A DNA stretch of 12,740 nt from Bacteroidota bacterium. Lineage in GTDB: Bacteria; Bacteroidota; Bacteroidia; Chitinophagales; Chitinophagaceae. Of the stretch, positions 1 through 5,220 are shown in pieces; position 1 is the first letter of the stretch; each line of letters begins with the position of its first letter. Location of the stretch: contig VBAU01000050.1 of the NCBI GenBank assembly GCA_005883855.1, forward strand, positions 487-13,226. The letters run 5' to 3'. The notes beneath the pieces are model-generated. The model did not search any database. It was not told where the DNA came from and was given only the letters and a program-made list of their open reading frames with translations. A program made the position numbers and the translations under genes.

Positions 1-37
1 AGTTAGCTCGTAGCTCAAAGCTAGAAGCTCACAGCTT
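1..37. repeat. AGCT-word intergenic repeat, upstream copy
   Basis: The first 37 bases are built from short words on an AGCT/GAGCTC theme. Two 13-mers, GTAGCTCAAAGCT (10-22) and GAAGCTCACAGCT (24-36), recur exactly but in swapped order after rpsD, at 808-820 and 794-806. The segment probably lies between the preceding alpha-operon gene (outside the window) and rpsD. No coding function is seen. Confidence 0.75.
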
Positions 38-100
38 CAACATACATATTGAATCGCCAAATTGATTCATTTAACTAAAGGGTGACTGATTAATTTTTTA

Positions 101-140
101 CAGTTTTTTACCGATCAGTTCACCGGTTCTAAAAAAACTG
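101..140 (+). promoter_or_regulatory. Stem-loop in the rpsD leader
   Basis: CAGTTTTTT (101-109) pairs perfectly with AAAAAACTG (132-140), and inside it ACCG (110-113) pairs with CGGT (124-127). The loop is about 10 nt and there is a small asymmetric bulge on the 3' side. The hairpin ends 15 nt before the rpsD ATG, where it could affect ribosome access. S4 is a known autogenous translational repressor in other bacteria (the alpha-operon leader in E. coli, the rpsD leader in Bacillus), so a feedback site is plausible. Only the base pairing is seen directly. Confidence 0.45.
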
Positions 141-155
141 AAATGAAAGAAAATT

Positions 156-761
156 ATGGCACGTTACAATGGTCCTAAGACCAAGATTTCCCGCATTTTT
201 GGTGAGCCCATTTTGGGCAATGGTAAGTGGCTGGGCAAAAACAGCAATCCGCCCGGTCAACACGGAGCAACGCGTAAGCGCAAAAGCTTAGGTGAGTACG
301 CCCTTCAGCTTCGTGAAAAGCAAAAAGCCAAGTACACTTACGGAGTATTGGAAAGACAATTCCGTAAAACTTTTGTCGAAGCAGCGCGTCGCAAAGGCGC
401 AACTGGTGACAACCTGATCAAATTGCTCGAAGCCCGTTTGGACAACGCTGTATTCAGGATAGGCATCGCGCCCAGTCGTCCTGCGGCGCGGCAACTGGTC
501 AGTCACAAGCACATCACGGTAAATGGTGATGTTGTGAATATTCCTTCTTTTTCATTGAAACCAGGCGACATGATCGGTTTCAAAGATAAGAGCAAGGGCA
601 ATACTTCTGTTACCAGCCAAATCCGCGGAAAAAATCAAAAATTTAGCTGGCTGGATTGGAATGAAACCGAATTGCAGGGAACTTTCATTACCTATCCTGA
701 AAGAGAGAGTGTGCCTGAAAATATTAAGGAACAGCTGATCGTGGAGTTGTACAGCAAATAA
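156..761 (+). CDS. rpsD: 30S ribosomal protein S4
   Basis: A 201-residue protein of normal length for S4. S4 binds 16S rRNA early in 30S assembly, is needed for decoding fidelity, and in many bacteria regulates its own operon. The N-terminus (MARYNGPKTKISRIFGEPI) has the Bacteroidota form. It lacks the N-terminal zinc-binding cysteines found in some S4 proteins; no cysteine is present in the whole chain. The S4 RNA-binding domain runs from about residue 91 to 150 (EARLDNAVFRIGIAPSRPAA, then RQLVSHKHITVNGDVV). The start is fixed by the conserved N-terminus and an A-rich leader with no Shine-Dalgarno sequence. rpoA follows after 166 nt, a long gap for a ribosomal operon. AGCT-type repeats lie on both sides and a stem-loop lies just upstream. 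Confidence 0.98.
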   Translation: MARYNGPKTKISRIFGEPILGNGKWLGKNSNPPGQHGATRKRKSLGEYALQLREKQKAKYTYGVLERQFRKTFVEAARRKGATGDNLIKLLEARLDNAVFRIGIAPSRPAARQLVSHKHITVNGDVVNIPSFSLKPGDMIGFKDKSKGNTSVTSQIRGKNQKFSWLDWNETELQGTFITYPERESVPENIKEQLIVELYSK

Positions 762-821
762 GCTGTGAGCCGTGAGCTATGAGCCTTGAGCTCGAAGCTC
801 ACAGCTGGTAGCTCAAAGCTT
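761..821. repeat. AGCT-word repeat, downstream of rpsD
   Basis: This 61-bp run of AGCT/TGAGC words begins on the last base of the rpsD stop codon. It contains a perfect 10-bp inverted pair, AGCTGTGAGC (761-770) and GCTCACAGCT (797-806), plus a nested TGAGC/GCTCA pair, so the RNA could fold. It shares two exact 13-mers with the repeat at 1-37. It is not followed by a T-run and so does not look like an ordinary terminator. Confidence 0.75.
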
Positions 822-852
822 GTTCACTAGAATTACCGAACGATGAACGGAT

Positions 853-866
853 TGCGACGCAACAGA
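853..866. repeat. TGCGACGCAACAGA repeat, copy upstream of rpoA
   Basis: This 14-mer is the exact reverse complement of TCTGTTGCGTCGCA at 2036-2049, so the two copies lie in opposite orientation either side of rpoA. Its core TGCG-A-CGCA is a near-palindrome. The rest of the gap (822-927) shows no gene. It ends in an A/T-rich stretch that serves as the rpoA leader. Confidence 0.6.
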
Positions 867-927
867 CGATGATAAGAATTCCCGAAGCTGGTATCCAAAC
901 TTTAAAAAAATAAATTAAAAATCAAAT

Positions 928-1929
928 ATGGCCATTTTAAATTTTCAGAAGCCAGACAAAATAATCTTGCAGAAAGCGTCTGACTTCGAAGCACAATTTG
1001 AATTTCGTCCCCTTGAGCCGGGATATGCAGTTACTATTGGTAATGCACTGCGACGTGTTTTGTTGAGTTCATTGGAAGGATATGCCATAACAGGCGTAAA
1101 GATCGAAGGAGTGGATCACGAATTTGCAACGATCAAAGGAGTGAGCGAAGATGTGGTTGAGATCCTGTTGAACATAAAGCAAGTGAGGTTACGTAAGAAA
1201 GTTGACCACGACGTCGCACACGAGAGGATATTGATGTCGGTAAGAAACAGAACAGAATTTACGGCTGGAATGATTGGTGAGGCCACGCAAAGTTTCGAAG
1301 TGATGAATCCGCAATTGCTGATCTGCACGTTGGATTCTTCTGCGAAAATGGATATTGAGCTTACAATTGGTAAGGGTCGTGGATATGTTCCGGCTGAGGA
1401 AAACAAACCTAAGGATGCACCGCTGGGCTATATTCCTGTTGACTCAATTTATACGCCGATCAAGAACGTGAAGTATACAATTGAAAACACCCGTGTGGAG
1501 CAGCGCACGGACTACGAGAAACTGATCATGGAAGTTTCTACCGATGGTACGATTCAACCGGAAGAGGCAGTAAAACAAGCTTCCCGCATTTTGATCCAGC
1601 ATCTCATGATCATCACAGATGAGAACATCACGTTCGACAATAAGGAAGAAAAGAAAGAAGACCTTGTTGATGAGCAAACATTGCAATTGCGCAAGGTTTT
1701 GAAGACGCCATTGGAAGACCTGGATCTTTCCGTGCGTGCATTTAACTGTTTGAAGGCTGCTAAGATCAATTCCCTGAGCGAACTGGTGCAGTATGAACAG
1801 GAAGACCTGATGAAGTTCCGCAACTTTGGTCAGAAGTCACTGGCTGAGATTGAGCAGGTGCTGACTGAAAGAGGTTTGCATTTCGGTATGGATCTGCAAA
1901 AGCTGGGTGTGGATGCGGATGAACTGTAG
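928..1929 (+). CDS. rpoA: DNA-directed RNA polymerase subunit alpha
   Basis: A 333-residue full-length alpha subunit. The N-terminal domain (about 1-235) dimerises and nucleates beta/beta' assembly; the conserved segment PGYAVTIGNALRRVLLSSLE is at residues 31-50. A charged linker (about 236-255) leads to the C-terminal domain (about 258-325), which contacts upstream DNA and activators. That domain holds the helix-hairpin-helix region FGQKSLAEIEQVL, and R270 in LSVRAFNCL aligns with the E. coli UP-element-binding R265. The start follows an A-rich leader and gives the conserved MAILNFQKPD beginning. It lies in the standard order rpsD-rpoA-rplQ, but with unusually wide, repeat-filled gaps of 166 nt before and about 300 nt after. 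Confidence 0.99.
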   Translation: MAILNFQKPDKIILQKASDFEAQFEFRPLEPGYAVTIGNALRRVLLSSLEGYAITGVKIEGVDHEFATIKGVSEDVVEILLNIKQVRLRKKVDHDVAHERILMSVRNRTEFTAGMIGEATQSFEVMNPQLLICTLDSSAKMDIELTIGKGRGYVPAEENKPKDAPLGYIPVDSIYTPIKNVKYTIENTRVEQRTDYEKLIMEVSTDGTIQPEEAVKQASRILIQHLMIITDENITFDNKEEKKEDLVDEQTLQLRKVLKTPLEDLDLSVRAFNCLKAAKINSLSELVQYEQEDLMKFRNFGQKSLAEIEQVLTERGLHFGMDLQKLGVDADEL

Positions 1930-2210
1930 GCCCCTGCCTCCCGAAGGGGAACTCAGGTCGGTCTTACGTTGTTTTGACGAATAGTTCTTTGATGGAAGGC
2001 GATTAATGTGGCCAGCAGATTGCTACTATGGAGCTTCTGTTGCGTCGCACTCTTCAACGTTTGTGCCGCTATGGAGCAATGCGGATTCAGAAAAATAACA
2101 AACGAGATTTAACAACAGAAACCTTCATTCCGTTAGAGTGTTTATTTGGGGATGGGGGTTTTTAGGCTACAATTCCTGACACGGTGTAGTCGAATTATTA
2201 AAACCGGTTT
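1930..2210. other. Long repeat-bearing gap between rpoA and rplQ
   Basis: About 300 bases separate rpoA from rplQ, genes that are usually close together. The segment opens with a short CCCCT/AGGGG stem (1931-1935 with 1945-1949) that lacks a T-run. It contains two copies of CTATGGAGC (2026-2034 and 2068-2076) and, between them, the 14-mer TCTGTTGCGTCGCA (2036-2049) that matches the gap upstream of rpoA in reverse. The remainder (2100-2210) is featureless AT-rich DNA with no convincing promoter. No gene is supported here. The only open frame, about 30 codons at 2006-2098, consists of the repeat itself. Confidence 0.6.
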
Positions 2211-2216
2211 GAGAAG

Positions 2217-2222
2217 AGGAGG
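2217..2222 (+). promoter_or_regulatory. Shine-Dalgarno-like AGGAGG before rplQ
   Basis: AGGAGG, in the context AGAGGAGGA, lies 8 nt before an in-frame ATC codon at 2231 and about 29 nt before the first conserved L17 codon (2252). Most other genes here use A-rich leaders without such a motif, so it stands out. It is the main reason for proposing a non-ATG start at 2231. Confidence 0.4.
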
Positions 2223-2230
2223 ATTTAGAC

Positions 2231-2737
2231 ATCATACCTCCGACATCAGACGACAAGATTAAAAACCTGGGTAGAAAAAAAGCACACAGAGATGCTTTGC
2301 TGAGCAACCTCGCTTGCCAGTTAATTGCCCATAAAAGAATTGTAACAACGGTCGCTAAAGCGAAAGCTCTGCGCACCTATGTTGAACCGCTCATAACCAA
2401 AAGCAAGGACAACAGTACTCACCAGCGTCGTGTTGTGTTCAGTTATTTGCAGGATAAAGATGCGATCACTGAACTGTTTAGTACAGTTGCCGAAAAAATT
2501 GGTGGCCGTCCCGGCGGTTACACGAGAATCATTAAGTTGGGAGCACGGCGTGGTGACAACGCCGAACAAGCATTGATCGAGCTGGTTGATTTCAATGAGA
2601 TTTATGGAAAAGGAAAAGAGGAGAGAAGGGAAGGCGGAAGAAGAACAAGACGGGGTCGTGGCAGTAAGAAGGTTGAGGCTAAGGCTGAGATTGAGGAAAA
2701 GGAAGAAGCTAAGGAAGAAGAAGCAAAGGAGGAATAA
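2231..2737 (+). CDS. rplQ: 50S ribosomal protein L17 (non-ATG start, uncertain)
   Basis: L17 is a 50S protein sitting near the peptide exit tunnel. The conserved body is intact: DKIKNLGRKKAHRDALLSNL, then KALRTYVEPLITKSKDN, a dimer-region motif YLQDKDAITELF and GGRPGGYTRIIKLGARRGDN. It ends in a low-complexity Arg/Lys/Glu-rich tail of about 45 residues, a common extension in Bacteroidota. Conserved L17 sequence begins at codon 2252, yet the frame has no ATG, GTG or TTG between the stop at 2210 and there. The usual MRHG start is replaced by PTSD. I place the start at ATC 2231, 8 nt after AGGAGG. The first conventional alternative start, TTG 2297, would delete about 15 conserved residues. A sequence error, a true ATC start or a damaged 5' end all remain possible. 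A strong terminator follows. Confidence 0.85.
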   Translation: MIPPTSDDKIKNLGRKKAHRDALLSNLACQLIAHKRIVTTVAKAKALRTYVEPLITKSKDNSTHQRRVVFSYLQDKDAITELFSTVAEKIGGRPGGYTRIIKLGARRGDNAEQALIELVDFNEIYGKGKEERREGGRRTRRGRGSKKVEAKAEIEEKEEAKEEEAKEE

Positions 2738-2766
2738 TAAAAATCAACGATTTCTTTTCATATGGG

Positions 2767-2791
2767 CCCCGATTTGTTATCGGGGTTTTTT
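2767..2791 (+). terminator. Intrinsic terminator of the alpha operon
   Basis: CCCCGAT (2767-2773) and ATCGGGG (2779-2785) form a perfect 7-bp GC-rich stem with a 5-nt loop, followed by six T residues. It lies 30 nt after the rplQ stop, ends the ribosomal operon, and separates it from carA. Confidence 0.9.
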
Positions 2792-2810
2792 ATGAGCATG
2801 TGGAGAATTA

Positions 2811-2843
2811 TTTGGCGTAAAAATCATCAATTCATTTTCTTTG
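2811..2843 (+). promoter_or_regulatory. carA: Candidate Bacteroidota-type promoter for carA
   Basis: TTTG (2811-2814) is followed after 21 nt by TTTCTTTG (2836-2843), which matches the Bacteroidota -7 consensus TAnnTTTG at all but one fixed position. Transcription would begin about 10 nt before the carA ATG at 2859, giving a very short leader. It sits just after the alpha-operon terminator, where a new promoter is expected. No start-site data support it. Confidence 0.4.
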
Positions 2844-2858
2844 CAAAATCTTTTTAGA

Positions 2859-3968
2859 ATGCCAGAGACTCAAATCCCCGCTGTTTTACTTCTTGAAGAT
2901 GGAACCGTTTGCCACGGCAAAGCCTTTGGAGCTATTGGTACAACGGGCGGAGAAATTTGTTTTAACACCGGAATGACAGGATACCAGGAAGTATTTACGG
3001 ATCCCAGCTATTATGGACAGATACTGATCATGAATACGGTTCACATTGGGAACTACGGCGTAAAGGACGAAGACGTTGAATCTGACAATGTGAAAATCCG
3101 CGGATTGATTGGGCGTAATCTTGAAGATCAGTACTCAAGGAAGCTTGCTAATGGGTCATTGAAAGACTATCTCAAAGCCAATAACATCGTTGCTATAGAG
3201 GGCGTCGACACCAGGGCGCTGGTGACGCACATTCGGACAAAAGGAGCAATGAATTGCATTATTTCCTCGGAGATCAGCGATGTGGAGCAATTAAAAAAGA
3301 AACTGGCGGACGTACCGAACATGAACGGTCTTGAGTTGGCTTCGGCCGTGAGCACGAAACAAACATATGAGAAAGGTGATCCAAATTCTCCCGTTCGCAT
3401 CGCCGTGATGGATTACGGTATCAAACAACATATCCTGGAATGTATGGTCGACCGCGGTGTGTTTGTGAAAGTGTTCCCGGCAAAAACAAAGTTTGACGAT
3501 GTAAAAAAATTCAATCCATCTGGTTATTTCATTTCTAACGGGCCTGGCGATCCGGCGGCGATGGATTATGCGATTGATACACTGCGACAAATCCTCAAAG
3601 AAGATAAACCCGTTTTTGGAATTTGTCTCGGTCATCAACTGCTGGCTCTGGCAAACGATATTCCGACCTTCAAAATGCATCATGGCCATCGTGGTTTAAA
3701 TCACCCGGTGAAAAATTTAGTGACGGGTAAATGCGAAATCACAACGCAGAATCATGGTTTTGGTGTCGATCCTGAAGCGGTGAAAAAAGCAAAAGACGTT
3801 GAAATAACACATGTCAATCTCAACGATCATTCGATAGAAGGAATCCGGCTAAAAAATAAACCGGCGTTCTCTGTGCAATATCATCCGGAAAGTACCCCTG
3901 GCCCACAAGATTCAAGATATTTGTTTGACGAGTTCATAGCGCTAATTAACGCTAATGGTGGACACTAA
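2859..3968 (+). CDS. carA: Carbamoyl-phosphate synthase small subunit (glutamine amidotransferase)
   Basis: A 369-residue subunit that hydrolyses glutamine and passes ammonia to CarB to make carbamoyl phosphate for pyrimidine and arginine synthesis. The CarA-specific N-terminal domain (about 1-145) has FNTGMTGYQEVFTDPSYYGQ. The class I amidotransferase domain (about 178-365) has the complete catalytic triad: C256 in GICLGHQ, and H342 and E344 in YHPES. The oxyanion/glycine loop SNGPGDP is at 226-232. The ATG at 2859 matches the family start; an upstream in-frame TTG at 2841 would only add six residues overlapping the candidate promoter. carA after rplQ is a familiar Bacteroidota neighbourhood. 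The last residues (ALINANGGH) are encoded by a GCTAATT repeat that runs through the stop codon. carB is not in the window. Confidence 0.97.
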   Translation: MPETQIPAVLLLEDGTVCHGKAFGAIGTTGGEICFNTGMTGYQEVFTDPSYYGQILIMNTVHIGNYGVKDEDVESDNVKIRGLIGRNLEDQYSRKLANGSLKDYLKANNIVAIEGVDTRALVTHIRTKGAMNCIISSEISDVEQLKKKLADVPNMNGLELASAVSTKQTYEKGDPNSPVRIAVMDYGIKQHILECMVDRGVFVKVFPAKTKFDDVKKFNPSGYFISNGPGDPAAMDYAIDTLRQILKEDKPVFGICLGHQLLALANDIPTFKMHHGHRGLNHPVKNLVTGKCEITTQNHGFGVDPEAVKKAKDVEITHVNLNDHSIEGIRLKNKPAFSVQYHPESTPGPQDSRYLFDEFIALINANGGH

Positions 3969-3984
3969 TTGACGCTAATTGGCG
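3939..3984. repeat. GCTAATT tandem words across the carA stop codon
   Basis: Four degenerate copies of ACGCTAATTGR occur at about 10-13 nt spacing, starting near 3939, 3949, 3962 and 3972. The first two encode the last residues of CarA, the third contains the stop codon, and the fourth lies in the 30-nt gap before the acetyltransferase gene. Confidence 0.7.
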
Positions 3985-3998
3985 TTCTTCGTGTTTGA

Positions 3999-4526
3999 AT
4001 GTTTCTTGAATTAGCAACCCAACGTTTTTTACTTCAGCAAGTTTTACCAGAGGACCAGCAATTCATTTTTGAAGGGCTAAGTCACCCGGACGTTATTCCA
4101 TTCTATGGAGTAAGGTATGATACACTTGAGGCGACAACAAAGCAAATGGAATGGTATGAAAAAAGTTACAACGACGGAACGGGAGACCCATGAAAGATTA
4201 TCGGCAAAGCTACAGGTGAAAAGATCGGAGTGATCGCATATTACTTTCACAAAAAAAAAGCTGAAGTTGGTTTTTGGATCTTTCCTCAATACTGGAACAA
4301 AGGCATTGCGACCGAGGTTTTGAAAGCAGTGATTGATTATTGCCAGCAACAAAAGGATATTCATCGCTTAGAAGCGTTTGTCGAAGAAGGCAACGCGGCA
4401 AGCAGCAAGGTTTTAGAGAAGGTTGGTTTTATCTATGAGGGAACGATGAGAGACTGTGAGATCAAGAATGGAAAGTTTGTTAGTCTTCGTATCTACGCCC
4501 TTGTATCACCGATTACCCGGATTTAG
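3999..4526 (+). pseudogene. GNAT acetyltransferase gene interrupted by one in-frame TGA
   Basis: A GCN5-related N-acetyltransferase of the RimJ/RimL type, which would transfer acetyl from acetyl-CoA to an amine or protein N-terminus; the substrate is unknown. The frame is continuous for 175 codons except for a TGA at 4191-4193, between GTGDP and KIIGKATGEKIGVIAYY. Relatives, as I recall them, often carry tryptophan here, so TGG to TGA is the simplest change. The downstream half keeps family signatures: KAEVGFWIFPQYWNKGIATEVL (acetyl-CoA-binding loop, motif A) and EAFVEEGNAASSKVLEKVGF (motif B), so decay is recent, absent, or the TGA is a sequencing error. An upstream fragment of 64 residues alone would lack the CoA site. 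The final VSPITRI is encoded by the adjacent repeat. It sits 30 nt after carA. Confidence 0.8.
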
Positions 4527-4738
4527 AATGATATCGCCGATTGCGTGGATTTAAAAACGATGTAGCGGTTTGCAGTCCGTTATCCGTGTAATTCATATCC
4601 AATCCGTGAAATCCGTGATATAAATACGTATCTTGATCGCGGATTGCGCGGGATTCAAATAATTTCGCGGATTATAGATTTACTTGCCGCGTAATCCATA
4701 TCCTAATCCACGAAATCAGCGATTTCGAAATCAGTGAT
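4509..4738. repeat. Mosaic of AATCCGTGAAATC-type words between the GNAT gene and aroQ
   Basis: The gap contains many short related words in both orientations. CCGATTACCCGGATTTAG (4509-4526) overlaps the GNAT stop codon and resembles CCGATTGCGTGGATTTAA (4537-4554). ATCCGTG occurs at 4582, 4602 and 4611. A longer diverged direct repeat is visible at 4584-4619 and 4687-4723 (about 36 nt). GCGGATT words between them are reverse-oriented copies. CGAAATCAGCGAT and CGAAATCAGTGAT (4711-4723, 4726-4738) end one base before the aroQ ATG. No gene or promoter is apparent. Confidence 0.75.
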
Positions 4739-4739
4739 C

Positions 4740-5159
4740 ATGAAGATCGCCATTATCAACGGTCCCAATCTAAATCTTCTCGGAACGAGAGAAAAGGATA
4801 TCTATGGCAACATGCCGTTTGAAGATTTTTTGGATCAACTTTCTGTAAAATATCCCACTATTGAGTTTTCTCATTATCAAAGCAACATTGAGGGCGAATT
4901 GATCAACGCGCTGCAGCTAGTCGGATTCGAATACGATGGGATCATCCTGAATCCTGCAGGGTACACGCATACTTCAGTGGCTATTGGGGACGCCATTGCC
5001 GCGATTAAAACTCCAGTGATTGAAGTTCACATTTCCAATGTCCACGCACGCGAGGATTTCAGAAAACTTTCACATGTCTCCGGCAAATCCGTCGGCAGCA
5101 TTTTTGGCCTGGGATTGAAGGGATATGAGCTCGCCGTTGAATGGTTTCTGTCAAAGTGA
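4740..5159 (+). CDS. aroQ: 3-dehydroquinate dehydratase, type II
   Basis: A 139-residue enzyme that dehydrates 3-dehydroquinate to 3-dehydroshikimate, step three of the shikimate pathway to aromatic amino acids; the family usually forms cytoplasmic dodecamers. The signature NGPNLNLLGTRE opens the protein. Catalytic residues of the type II family are in place: R17 and Y22 on the flexible lid (GTREKDIYG), N71 in NPAGYTHTS, E95 and H97 in EVHISN, and R104 in HARE. The length is normal. ATG 4740 is chosen because it gives the standard MKIAIINGPN start; a GTG two codons upstream is in frame but unnecessary. The leader is made of repeat sequence, including a short hairpin 14 nt before the ATG. No other aro gene is adjacent. 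Confidence 0.96.
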   Translation: MKIAIINGPNLNLLGTREKDIYGNMPFEDFLDQLSVKYPTIEFSHYQSNIEGELINALQLVGFEYDGIILNPAGYTHTSVAIGDAIAAIKTPVIEVHISNVHAREDFRKLSHVSGKSVGSIFGLGLKGYELAVEWFLSK

Positions 5160-5220
5160 GTCAACTGACCGTAATCATTGGACACATTAAGTATAATCAT
5201 CTCTTTTTTTATGGCCAAAA

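Noticed and set aside
1931..1949. CCCCT/AGGGG stem right after rpoA as a terminator
   Set aside because: The stem is only 5 bp, there is no T-run after it, and rplQ belongs to the same operon.
2006..2098. A 30-codon open frame with ATG in the rpoA-rplQ gap
   Set aside because: It consists of the repeat words shared with other gaps, has no leader signal and no recognisable protein features, so it is treated as chance translation of a repeat.
2586..2795. Plus-strand open frame rich in Arg and Lys overlapping the end of rplQ
   Set aside because: It is an out-of-frame reading of the repetitive purine-rich tail of rplQ and runs through the terminator.
2841..2858. Upstream TTG start for carA
   Set aside because: The ATG at 2859 matches family starts, and the TTG overlaps the candidate -7 promoter element.
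4527..4738. CRISPR array in the GNAT-aroQ gap
   Set aside because: Repeat units are unequal in length, inverted and diverged, spacers are not uniform, and no cas gene is present.
4734..4739. GTG start two codons upstream of aroQ
   Set aside because: The following ATG gives the conserved MKIAIINGPN beginning; the GTG is part of the repeat.
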